This document shows, in pieces, positions 26,442 to 34,372 of a stretch of DNA of 64,000 nucleotides (positions are counted from its first letter, which is position 1; the number at the start of each line of letters is the position of its first letter). The position numbers were made by a program, and so were the translations under genes. The DNA is from Paenibacillus rhizosphaerae (GTDB lineage: Bacteria > Bacillota > Bacilli > Paenibacillales > Paenibacillaceae), in the NCBI RefSeq assembly GCF_014192015.1, contig NZ_JACHXJ010000001.1:1860001-1924000 (forward strand), given 5' to 3'. Under the pieces are notes generated by a model, which was given only the letters and a program-made list of their open reading frames with translations, was not told the origin of the DNA and ran no database searches.

Positions 26442-26930
26442 ATGAGGAAAATTGATTGGATCAAAGTAATTCTAGCATTATCATTGTTCGTGAATGTTTT
26501 TTTGTTTATGAATCATAAACATGATAACCGAAATCAAGAATTGAAATATGAGTTATTGAATACATCCATTTATCGAGATCTAGCCCAACTTGAAGTAACG
26601 ATACAGGATCAAAAAGATCATAATTGGAAAAATGAAGCTCTTGTTGTCCAGAAACTGGATGATGCTATGGATTCAATTATTATGCGCATCGGAATGGAAA
26701 GAGATAACGATAAGGAAACGCTCCTTTGGAAATTGCACGATTACATGAAAAAGTTCGTGGTTGGTGACGGAACTTTTGCTTTAGATATTAGTCTAAACGA
26801 TAAGCAACGTGCCGATTACATCTATTTAGGCGAGAAGCTGCGTTCTAGCGGGTGGAGTTTTAATAGAAGGTTTGATACAAACTGGGATAGTTTTGCATTA
26901 AAGTTACAAGAGCTCGTAACGGAGTCATAG
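26442..26930 (+). CDS. Hypothetical membrane-anchored protein
   Basis: The 162-aa product has a single N-terminal helix (about residues 8-24, VILALSLFVNVFLFM) and a charged, probably helical soluble part. The family is not recognised. GGAGG stands 7 nt before the ATG at 26442; the in-frame TTG at 26430 overlaps the ribosome site and is unlikely. It ends 74 nt before a type A box, as the cassette pattern predicts. Confidence 0.65.
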   Translation: MRKIDWIKVILALSLFVNVFLFMNHKHDNRNQELKYELLNTSIYRDLAQLEVTIQDQKDHNWKNEALVVQKLDDAMDSIIMRIGMERDNDKETLLWKLHDYMKKFVVGDGTFALDISLNDKQRADYIYLGEKLRSSGWSFNRRFDTNWDSFALKLQELVTES

Positions 26931-27003
26931 ACAGAATTGACTTGTAGGGATACAATCCAAGCAAATGCGGCTGCTGCGATCCAGATAGGCGTACTTCGTT
27001 GCG

Positions 27004-27094
27004 CTAACGGGGAACGATAGCTCAATAAAGACAAGAAGCCAGCCGATCACTTTGACCGGCTGGCTTTACTCAACTAACGGGCAGGATAATTCAA
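27004..27094. repeat. Intergenic A-hairpin-B repeat unit 4
   Basis: Type A box (TAACGGGGAACGATAGCTCA), a different GC-rich hairpin (AAGCCAGCCG/CGGCTGGCTT), and a type B box (TAACGGGCAGGATAATTCAA). The hairpin sequence differs from units 1-3 while the boxes are kept, which points to the boxes as the conserved functional part. Confidence 0.88.
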
Positions 27095-27112
27095 TCGTTT
27101 CTTGAATACATT

Positions 27113-27316
27113 ATGAGTTCTTGTCATCCGACACGACATGTGTGATTACCTTCGTTTTCTGTTAGCCGTAAATTGTCGAGGGACAAGAACATGTTCCCAT
27201 TGAAAGTCGCTATTTTGGCGGCTTTTTTATTTTATCGGTACAAATTCTTGTCCCGAGCCCAGGACAAGAACTTGTACCGATTGCCGTAATGGACAAGAAC
27301 ATGGGCCGATTACCGA
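27113..27316. repeat. Inverted TGTCG end and adjacent GACAAGAAC element
   Basis: GAGTTCTTGTCATCCGACA at 27113-27131 is the reverse complement of the TGTCG-type element end. At 27174 a direct copy begins (TGTCGAGGGACAAGAAC). It has a hairpin with GGCGGCTTTTTT and the inverted pair GGTACAAATTCTTGTCC (27237-27253) / GGACAAGAACTTGTACC (27262-27278). A further GGACAAGAACATG motif lies near 27291. It ends at the solute-binding-protein fragment. Confidence 0.8.
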
Positions 27317-27317
27317 T

Positions 27318-27830
27318 CCGTGGCGAAAATATCGCCAAGCTGCTTCAACGTTTGCGTCTCCGCCGGTGTCGACGATACTTGATCTTTGTAGATCAAATCA
27401 GCGGCGGCCTGCACGCGGAAATGACCTTCGGATCATCCAAATTGCTGCTTTCAGCAAAACTGGTCGTGTATGTTTCAGGTAAATAAGGGTTTCCTCCGAA
27501 CAAGAAGGAAAGGGTATGCGGATTATCCGTAACGGAAGCGATACCGTACTGGGCATTGATGCCTTTGCCGTAGTTGCTTGTCAGCTTTTTTGCATATTCG
27601 ACCATCTTATCCCAAGTCCAGGAAGGATCATTCCAATCCGTCGGCAGGTCGGGCAGTCCGGCGTTTTTGAATAAATCTTTGTTGTACACCATCGTTAAGC
27701 CGAAGCTGGTTACTTGCGTAACGGAGTTGTATTTGCCATCTACTTTGTACAAATCGAACACGCCATCGACAAAATCCTCCGTGGTTTTCATGCTCTTTTC
27801 GATGCTATAATTTTGGTTATTTTAAATAAT
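27318..27830 (-). pseudogene. Fragment of a sugar ABC transporter solute-binding protein
   Basis: The minus strand encodes an internal part of a CUT1-type binding protein: DLYKVDGKYNSVTQVTSFGL, MVYNKDLFKNAGLPDLPTDW, and NPHTLSFLFGGNPY. A frameshift near 27400 follows, and then a second frame (VQAAADLIYKDQVSSTPAET, LGDIFATD). Signal peptide and C-terminus are missing. It is cut on one side by the GACAAGAAC element and on the other by a stop at about 27824. It is non-functional. Confidence 0.8.
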
Positions 27831-28067
27831 TACATTCATTTTTATTCGAGGCCAAATGTATGCATAGTCCGAGACTCCATTTAAAAATCGGTGGGATTGA
27901 TATACAAGATACCTACTTTTGAAGCATTGGCCCCAAAATAGGTCAAATATGAAGCGATGGAAATTGACCATTGAGGGGTTTAAAGATTAAATCAAAAAAA
28001 TTGTCATTCACCAAGTCAAGCGATAGGGCATACATATATATTACTCCGCTCGTAATTATCATCATCC

Positions 28068-28114
28068 GTGACTGCAACGGTGAAAAGAGTGTGATCGCAG
28101 GGGTGGCTGCTGCC
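28068..28114. repeat. GTGACTGCAACGG repeat, copy 1
   Basis: GTGACTGCAACGG, a variable linker, GTGTGATCGCAGGGG and GGCTGCTGCC closely match 28605-28650. Confidence 0.7.
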
Positions 28115-28604
28115 CAAATAAAGCATGCATGTTTTATTTTAGGGCTTCAATAAGGGCATCCAGAACTGTTGACTGGTGGATGATCTGATTAATGGCTCAG
28201 AATCTGACCTATTGAAGCCTACGGATGGTTAACCAAAAGGGCTGAATGGACCAGGTAGCATTTTGCAGTGTACGGATCTTTTTGAGGATTTATGGTCTGA
28301 AATTTCAAAAGACCTACTTTGCTGAGCGCTTATTGTTGCGCTCATTTTTTTTGGAGAAATCAGAAATTCTGGATGTTTCGAATACACTTAATTTATTGCG
28401 AGACAGAGGATATTTAACATATATTACAATGATTTTGGAGAGGGGAATTCAGGTTGTTTCCTCATGACTAAAATATTGTTTGCAATTATACCCAAATCGC
28501 AATCCTTCATATTGGTTGTGCGGAATTAGATGGCAAAAGGTTCGGGTGAACCATATATTATATAATTCCATCCTTGACTCATTTCAGAGTGCACCTTCTG
28601 TTCT

Positions 28605-28650
28605 GTGACTGCAACGGATAAAGGATGTGATCGCAGAGGCGGCCGCTGCC
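28605..28650. repeat. GTGACTGCAACGG repeat, copy 2
   Basis: Diverged second copy (GTGACTGCAACGGATAAAGG, then ATGTGATCGCAGAGG). It runs into the GGCCGCTGCC/AGCGG terminator with six Ts. Conserved blocks with variable spacers upstream of a terminator could be an RNA leader, but no gene follows directly. Confidence 0.7.
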
Positions 28651-28888
28651 TACAAAGCGGTTTTTTGTGTTTGGCTTAAAAGATTTTGTTGAGTACATTT
28701 TCAACAATATATTCATTTCCATTGTTCGGCGGGAATGTTATTTCTAGATTTAAACACGAATTCGATATATCTTGGCTTCTTTATGATTGGCCAGAAGAAC
28801 AATCGAATGAAGGACGTCTAGAATAAACTAAAGGGAATGGTTAATCGATTTTTGAAAAGCAAGAAATTCATTAAAGGGGAGAGCCTTT

Positions 28889-29305
28889 ATGCCAACTTGT
28901 CCGTTTTACGGTTCGAATATTGAGGAAAGAGAACACAGGTATCATTGCCGGTTTTGTGATTTGGAACTGCTGGACAACGAGATACAGCAAAACGGATCAA
29001 GAAAGCAAATTTCACTCGATGAGCCAACTTCTCTTGAGGCAGCAGAACTTTCTACCAGAGATTTATTGGGGAAGGACAGCTATTTTCTCACGTGCTTGCT
29101 TCAGCTAGTTCGGCAAGAACGAACCATTAGCTATCATGATTATTTGCTTTTTTTCAAAAAGGCGAGGCACCAGGAAGGAGATTCTTTAGACGATGACAGA
29201 AATGCGGGCCGGAGATACGAATACTGGACACGGAAACCATGGATTTTAGGAAGCGTTGTGGTTCCTTTCCGGAGAGGATCTCAGATGCTTATTTGTAATC
29301 AATAG
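28889..29305 (+). CDS. Hypothetical protein with degenerate N-terminal zinc ribbon
   Basis: The 138-aa product begins PTCPFYGSNIEEREHRYHCR then FC, which has the spacing of a zinc ribbon but lacks the second Cys of the first knuckle (CPFYG instead of CPxCG). Two further Cys (CRFC) form the second knuckle. The remainder (about 30-138) is charged and unrecognised. AAAGGGGAGAG lies before the ATG. A terminator stands about 80 nt after the stop. Confidence 0.5.
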   Translation: MPTCPFYGSNIEEREHRYHCRFCDLELLDNEIQQNGSRKQISLDEPTSLEAAELSTRDLLGKDSYFLTCLLQLVRQERTISYHDYLLFFKKARHQEGDSLDDDRNAGRRYEYWTRKPWILGSVVVPFRRGSQMLICNQ

Positions 29306-29382
29306 TGCGAAATATACAGAAATTTAATACGAAACTGATGCAGAATGATGATTAAACCAATCTGGGCACTTCTATAGAGAGA

Positions 29383-29413
29383 AAAAACCTTGCCGACCTT
29401 GGCAAGGTTTTTG
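29383..29413. terminator. Bidirectional terminator
   Basis: AAAAACCTTGCC pairs with GGCAAGGTTTTT. It can terminate the zinc-ribbon-like gene from the left and the YjcZ-like gene from the right. Confidence 0.85.
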
Positions 29414-29422
29414 TTACCCTAT

Positions 29423-29551
29423 TTAAAAGAGAAATGCTCTAGAGATGATGACCAGCAGGATGAACAGGACTAAAATAGCTCCTATGCCTCCTCCCCAGCC
29501 ATAACCAGCCATACCTGCTCCACCGGTTGCACCACCAACTACGTTTGACAT
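29423..29551 (-). CDS. YjcZ-family small sporulation-type membrane protein
   Basis: A 42-codon frame encodes a Gly-rich start (SNVVGGATGGAGMAGYGWGG) followed by a single hydrophobic helix ILVLFILLVII. This is the typical build of YjcZ-family spore-associated peptides. AAAGGAGT stands upstream of the ATG at 29551-29549, and a terminator follows the stop. Such peptides are usually expressed in the mother cell or forespore during sporulation; their role is unclear. Confidence 0.85.
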   Translation of the reverse strand: MSNVVGGATGGAGMAGYGWGGGIGAILVLFILLVIISRAFLF

Positions 29552-29659
29552 TTTATCCACTCCTTTTTCGTAAATACATGGTTACTGTATGCTTAACAAT
29601 TCAGAAGCGCCTGTACGGATTAGCGAACTTCGATAAATAGGCAACTGAGAATCAGGACA

Positions 29660-29872
29660 ATGGACATAAACTGTGCATTATTTATAAGTACAGGGGGGCA
29701 GCTTTATTTAGAGGAACGACAGGAGTACCAAAAACACAAGGGAGGCCTTTATCATTTGCCATTTATGAAGAAATACGAAATACTAATCCAGATCAAAAGG
29801 ACAGTCGAATTGGATGCTGGCAATTTGCACAAGCAGCTTCTAACCATTCTTAACGACAACTCATTAAGCTAA
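29660..29872 (+). pseudogene. Probable coding remnant next to a type B box
   Basis: The + strand here has two overlapping open frames of similar length. One starts MDINCALFISTGGQLYLEE; the other includes RGTTGVPKTQGRPLSFAIYE. Neither has a good ribosome site, and both end near the type B box at 29869. It looks like a gene fragment, but no family could be assigned. Confidence 0.25.
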
Positions 29873-30001
29873 CGGGCAGGATAGCGACAGGATACTCGTT
29901 ATAACATCAGGATCAAGCAGAGTATTGAAGTCTTGAAAGAATATCGCGGAGAAATAAGTGACCCTGTCTATATCGATTTGAAAGATGATGCGGCAACGTA
30001 A
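29869..30001 (+). pseudogene. Type B box fused to the C-terminal fragment of an unknown gene
   Basis: The B box (AACGGGCAGGATAG) breaks off at 29884 and runs straight into an open frame with coding character that ends at 30001 (RIKQSIEVLKEYRGEISDPV, then YIDLKDDAAT and a stop). The frame has no start codon. The last bases of the box, TTTAA, are replaced by the coding fragment, so this is a recombination junction inside or beside the box. Confidence 0.5.
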
Positions 30002-30181
30002 TCGTTAGGGATAGGGACAGAATGGTTAGCATATTTTAACGACTGATAAGAAATAGTCGTATACAAGAAACATACCTAACAGATTGTTATAGAAGCTTTA
30101 ATATTGATATTTCACACGCTCAGCATCGTTTTTATGATAAGGATGTATAAATTATTTAAAATCTTTTGTAGGGGGCTACGT

Positions 30182-31837
30182 ATGAAAAGCAAAATGAAGT
30201 GGGTCGCCAGTGCTGTTAATTTGGTTTTATGTACAAGTTTGCTGGCTGCTTGCAGCTCTGGAAGCAGTGGCGGGAGTGATTCATCAAGTAAATTGGCAGA
30301 AACAAAACTTGTGAATGGCAAATTTGACCCTCCGGTCAAATTGACGGTCTGGAAAAATGCCTATGACAGCAAGCCGGATGCCAGGGGCAAGACCATCCAG
30401 AATAATCCATTCATTCAGTTTATGGTCGACAAGGTCGGAGTTGAATCCGTCTACCCTGAAATAATAACAGGCGATGCCTCAACCAAGCTGAAACTGAAAT
30501 TGGCATCCGGCGAGAAATTACCCGATATTATTTCTCTTCGTGACGATAAGCTTACCCAGGAACTAATTAGCTCGGGACAGTTTATGGAAGTAGGACCTCT
30601 CTTCGATAAATATGCTGGCGATGTTTGGAAAAAGGCGATGAATGAGGATACGACGGTTTGGGATTCATTTGTTATAGATGGCAAGCGGATGGCTTTGCCT
30701 CAGCTAGACTATAAATATAACGCTGATCCTGTTCTCTGGATTAGGGAAGATTGGCGCAAGAAGCTGAAACTTCCGGAGCCGAAGACGCTTGCTGATTTTG
30801 AAGTATTGTTGGATGCGTTTACAAATAAAGATCCCGATGGTAATGGTAAGAAAGATACGTATGGTTATGCAGCTGGCCTAAAAGATCCGCTCAATACCTG
30901 GATGTCGGACAGCGGCTGGATTTTCGGCGAATTCGGCACGCTGCCGAATCAATGGAATAAAGCTGCCGATGGCAGCCTTGAGTATGGCTCCATTAATCCG
31001 GCGATGAAGCAGGGTTTAGCCAAACTTAAGGAATGGTTGGACAAGGGCTATATCGATCAAGAATCCGGCATCATGGACGGAATTAAGGCAACGGATGCTG
31101 TAACTGCAGGCAAAACAGGAATGTTTGCCGGGCCCCAGTATTCTGCAGGATGGCCGATCGGCGGGTTGTTTACGAACGTGAAAGGGGCCGAAATAAAGGC
31201 GTATCCAATTCCGGTAGGACCTGATGGTAAGCGAATGTTCCATGCTTCAAGCTTTCGTAACGGTGTCATTCTGATCAACAAGGATTGTAAAAATCCAGAA
31301 GCTTATTTTGTATATCAGAACTGGCTGTATGATAACTATGCCAATGCAGCCGTCGGCAGTCCTTACGAATACGGATTCCAGGAAAATCTGGACTGGGCAA
31401 CAATCAAAGGAAAAAAATATGTGTTTGATGACGCTAAGAACCTGAAACCAGACCTTAAGCTGGAAAAAATGAATGCCATTCAGTACGACGTTGCAAGAAT
31501 ACCATCCAAAATGATTGAAGACTATCAGTTGATCCTGCAAGGGAAGAAGTCCAATATCTATGGTGTTCGGCAGGAATCGATTGCAACTGCGCCGGTGCTG
31601 CTGTCCCAAAAGGATAGCGCTGTAAATTCCATGTTTACAGGAGCTCCAACACAAACAATGGTTGATCGGCAAGATTTTCTTGATAAGATGGAACGAGAAA
31701 CGTTTTCGAAAATTTTGTATGGAAAGTTGCCGCTCGACGCTTTCGATGATTTCGTGAAACAATGGAAATCCGGGGGGGGCGATAAAATTACAGAAGAAGT
31801 CAACGCTTGGTACAAAGAACTTCACCCAAATAATTAA
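30182..31837 (+). CDS. Extracellular sugar-binding lipoprotein (family 1, YtcQ/LplA-like)
   Basis: The 551-aa protein has a lipoprotein signal peptide with lipobox SLLAACSS (Cys at about residue 24), a Ser/Gly linker and a family 1 type solute-binding domain. Its features are typical of the LplA/YtcQ group, including KLKLKLASGEKLPDIISL, DPDGNGKKDTYG and a long C-terminal lobe. It captures an oligosaccharide outside the membrane for the LplB/YtcP permeases encoded convergently at 32.4-34.3 kb. AGGGGG stands before the ATG at 30182. The sugar is unknown. Confidence 0.9.
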   Translation: MKSKMKWVASAVNLVLCTSLLAACSSGSSGGSDSSSKLAETKLVNGKFDPPVKLTVWKNAYDSKPDARGKTIQNNPFIQFMVDKVGVESVYPEIITGDASTKLKLKLASGEKLPDIISLRDDKLTQELISSGQFMEVGPLFDKYAGDVWKKAMNEDTTVWDSFVIDGKRMALPQLDYKYNADPVLWIREDWRKKLKLPEPKTLADFEVLLDAFTNKDPDGNGKKDTYGYAAGLKDPLNTWMSDSGWIFGEFGTLPNQWNKAADGSLEYGSINPAMKQGLAKLKEWLDKGYIDQESGIMDGIKATDAVTAGKTGMFAGPQYSAGWPIGGLFTNVKGAEIKAYPIPVGPDGKRMFHASSFRNGVILINKDCKNPEAYFVYQNWLYDNYANAAVGSPYEYGFQENLDWATIKGKKYVFDDAKNLKPDLKLEKMNAIQYDVARIPSKMIEDYQLILQGKKSNIYGVRQESIATAPVLLSQKDSAVNSMFTGAPTQTMVDRQDFLDKMERETFSKILYGKLPLDAFDDFVKQWKSGGGDKITEEVNAWYKELHPNN

Positions 31838-31919
31838 TAGGTATAGAGAATATCATGTGTTAAATCTTTTACTTGATTAAAGGCTACTGGGTTCGCGGAA
31901 TATCCTTAATTTATCAAAG

Positions 31920-31960
31920 AATGGTGGTGCAAGGAGCTATCCTGCGCCACCATTTCTTGT
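31920..31960 (+). terminator. Terminator after the binding-protein gene
   Basis: AATGGTGGTGCAAGGA pairs with TCCTGCGCCACCATT around a short loop and is followed by TCTTGTT. Confidence 0.75.
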
Positions 31961-32325
31961 TATTGAAAATTATTTCAAGGTATAAGTTCTGTATTCATCC
32001 ATCATATCTCGGAAGAAATCTTTGATTTAAATAAGGTCCATTTTTATTCAAGTTCATTTTTTATATATTTACTCTATTAAAATGTTTAGGATCAAGGGAC
32101 TCGTTCGACCGCGAATTCATTTCTGTCTGACCTCGAGCCGCATTTATAATTATTTGCACTCGAAAATTTTCACCTTAATACGAAAGTATATTTGTACCGA
32201 CATTCAAGTAATCCTCAATAGATTAACAACTTCTCCTTGAGCGAATTGATACACATACGAAGTGGCTGAAAGAGGAGGAGAGCATCCTTTTATAGGTAAG
32301 TATCGGAACTGGTTTGATTAAACCA
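31961..32325. other. Non-coding gap between convergent genes
   Basis: AT-rich sequence between two convergent transcription units; no credible reading frame and no recognised element was seen. Confidence 0.4.
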
Positions 32326-32376
32326 AAAAAGAAGCTGTCTCCAGGTAAATTTATAACCTTTTGAGATCAGCCTCTT
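32326..32376 (-). terminator. Terminator of the minus-strand permease operon
   Basis: On the minus strand AAGAGGCTGATCTC pairs with GGAGACAGCTTC (32331-32342) and is followed by TTTTTTGG. Confidence 0.6.
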
Positions 32377-32392
32377 GATTGTTTATGACCAA

Positions 32393-33274
32393 CTATTCCT
32401 TAACTGCACCAATGACAATGCCTTTAACAAAGTATTTTTGAAGAAAAGGGTAGACCAGAATAATCGGCAATGCTCCTATGAAAATTTGTGCTGCACGGAT
32501 CGTCTGTCCTGAGTAGTTGTTTTTGACCTGAGTTAGATCAACATTTGAATTGCTTAAATCCTGCTGAACGATCGTTTGCTGCAAGTAGGTTGCCAATGGG
32601 ATTTTATCCGGATTTGTCATGTAAATCATGCCATCGAACCAGGAATTCCAATGGCCAACCATTGTAAATAACGCTAACGTAGCAATTGCCGGCAAGGAAA
32701 TGGGAAGATAAATGCTAAACAGTGTTCTGAAATGACCGGCACCGTCGATGAGTGCCGCTTCCTCCAACTCCTTGGGTACGCTTCTGAAAAAGTTCATTAG
32801 CAAGATCATGTTATATACGGCGACTGCTCCCGGCAAAATCAGAGCCCAGATCGAATTCATCAGTCCCAGACTTTTCACTAGAATATAGCTCGGTATCATT
32901 CCGCCGCCAAACAACGTCGTAAACAGGAATATCCAAACATAAACCGTGCGGCCGCGGAAAGCTCGTTCGTCTTTGGAGAGGGCATAACCTCCTAAGGCAA
33001 TGAAAAGCATGCTTATGAAAGTTCCGATTACAGTTCGCTCGACGGAAATAAGCAGAGCTTTTGTAAAATGCATATTGTTAACGGTTGCCTTGTACGACAT
33101 CGTGGTAAAATCGACCGGAAGAAGACCGACAAGGTTGGCGCTTGCTGCGGCCTTACCGCTAAGAGATACGGAAAGGACGTGAATTAAAGGGAGTAAGCAC
33201 ACGATGGCTGTCAACGTCAGAAAACAGTAGTTCAGCCAGGTGAAGATTCGGTAAGCAGGTGATCTGTATAACAT
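32393..33274 (-). CDS. Sugar ABC transporter permease (YtcP/LplC type)
   Basis: The 293-aa protein has about six helices and the EAA-loop ELEEAALIDGAGHFRTLFSI then YLPISLP (about residues 183-205), typical of CUT1-family permeases. It ends with the characteristic FLQKYFVKGIVIGAVKE. It forms the channel together with the LplB-type permease 20 nt upstream and works with the binding lipoprotein at 30.2 kb. No ATPase is encoded nearby; such systems commonly share one MsmX-type ATPase encoded elsewhere. Confidence 0.93.
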   Translation of the reverse strand: MLYRSPAYRIFTWLNYCFLTLTAIVCLLPLIHVLSVSLSGKAAASANLVGLLPVDFTTMSYKATVNNMHFTKALLISVERTVIGTFISMLFIALGGYALSKDERAFRGRTVYVWIFLFTTLFGGGMIPSYILVKSLGLMNSIWALILPGAVAVYNMILLMNFFRSVPKELEEAALIDGAGHFRTLFSIYLPISLPAIATLALFTMVGHWNSWFDGMIYMTNPDKIPLATYLQQTIVQQDLSNSNVDLTQVKNNYSGQTIRAAQIFIGALPIILVYPFLQKYFVKGIVIGAVKE

Positions 33275-33294
33275 ATTACTGTCTCTCTCCTTCC

Positions 33295-34251
33295 TCAGAA
33301 AATGCGATAATTTGCGAATTTATAGGCAAGACGGTACGTGATAAGGATCAAAACTAGGCTTACGACCGATTTGAACATTCCCACGGCCGCCCCAAAACTG
33401 TATTTGGTGCCGACCAGGCCAGTCCGGTAAACGTAGGTATCTAAAATATCGCCCTTGTCGTATACCAGTGAATTATACAGATTGAATACCTGATCGAAAT
33501 CGCCATTCAGAATACCGCCCAGTGATAAAGTGGCAACGACAGAAATGATCGGCACAATTGCAGGGAGGGTAATGTGCAGAGTTTGTTTCCAACGGTTGGC
33601 ACCGTCAACCTCAGCCGCCTCATAAAGTGACGGATTAATTCCAGAGAGCGCTGCCAGAAAAATAATGGTTGAGAACCCGAACTCCTTCCAGACGGCGCTT
33701 ACAACTAGCATGACACGGAACCAGTTACCGTCACCGAAAAAGAAGACCGATTGAAATCCGAAGAAGGCAATGATTTGGTTGACAAGCCCTTTATCTGACA
33801 TGACATCGATAAGCACGCCGCTCAATATGACCCAGGATAAGAAGTGGGGAAGGTAGACCATCGTCTGTACGGTTCGTTTGAAAACAATGCTTCGCACCTC
33901 ATTAAGCAGAAGAGAGAACAGGATCGGAACAATCAGGAGGCAGATGATTTTCATGGACGCTATGATTAGTGTGTTCCAGATAACCTGCCTGATATCAGGA
34001 AATTCAAACATTGTGCGGAAATGCTCTAGTCCTACCCACTTCGAGTGGATAAATCCATTCCATGGCTTATAGTCCTGGAAGGCGATCACTGCACCCGCCA
34101 TCGGGACATAGGAGAATACAATGACTAGCAGAATAGCGGGCAGCACCATCAAGTGGAGCGGCCATGCACGTTTTAAATTTCCTGCTTTTTCTTTTTTGCG
34201 CAGGCCAGTGTGCAATAGAGTTGCTTCTTTAGTCTCGGTGGAGGTATTCAT
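33295..34251 (-). CDS. Sugar ABC transporter permease (LplB type)
   Basis: The 318-aa protein starts with a basic stretch and AWPLHLMVLPAILLVIVFSY. Later come the GAVIAFQDYKPW motif and the EAA loop NPSLYEAAEVDGANRWKQTL, which are marks of LplB-type CUT1 permeases. It is the first gene of the two-gene minus operon. The 121-bp gap to the divergently transcribed YesM-like gene should hold promoters for both, so the sensor pair likely controls this operon. Confidence 0.93.
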   Translation of the reverse strand: MNTSTETKEATLLHTGLRKKEKAGNLKRAWPLHLMVLPAILLVIVFSYVPMAGAVIAFQDYKPWNGFIHSKWVGLEHFRTMFEFPDIRQVIWNTLIIASMKIICLLIVPILFSLLLNEVRSIVFKRTVQTMVYLPHFLSWVILSGVLIDVMSDKGLVNQIIAFFGFQSVFFFGDGNWFRVMLVVSAVWKEFGFSTIIFLAALSGINPSLYEAAEVDGANRWKQTLHITLPAIVPIISVVATLSLGGILNGDFDQVFNLYNSLVYDKGDILDTYVYRTGLVGTKYSFGAAVGMFKSVVSLVLILITYRLAYKFANYRIF

Positions 34252-34372
34252 GTGTCGTCCTCACTTTCTGATAGGTTAATATAATATTCATTGTATGTCT
34301 TCATTAATGAAAGCAATAGACGAATCCGTTAGTCCTTATATCAATTTGTTAGGTTTTTTGGAGGGAACAAAA

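Larger units (their letters stand above)
27831..28888. other. Gene-poor stretch with repeats and orphan terminators
   Basis: About 1 kb without a credible gene. It holds two related repeats (28068-28114, 28605-28650), an orphan terminator GAGCGC/GCGCTC with eight Ts at 28324-28352, and a terminator CCGCT/AGCGG with six Ts at 28643-28666. Possible reading frames of 60-73 codons lack ribosome sites and family features. The stretch is probably decayed DNA. Confidence 0.5.

Noticed and set aside
13729..27094. CRISPR array
   Set aside because: The repeats are spaced by whole genes, not by uniform short spacers, and no cas genes are present.
27971..28467. Reading frames of 60-73 codons in the gene-poor stretch
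   Set aside because: No ribosome sites, no recognisable features, interrupted by repeats and an orphan terminator.
13729..29884. Canonical integron attC sites
   Set aside because: The units lack paired RYYYAAC/GTTRRRY core sites in the attC order, A and B are direct rather than inverted repeats, and no tyrosine recombinase gene is in the window.
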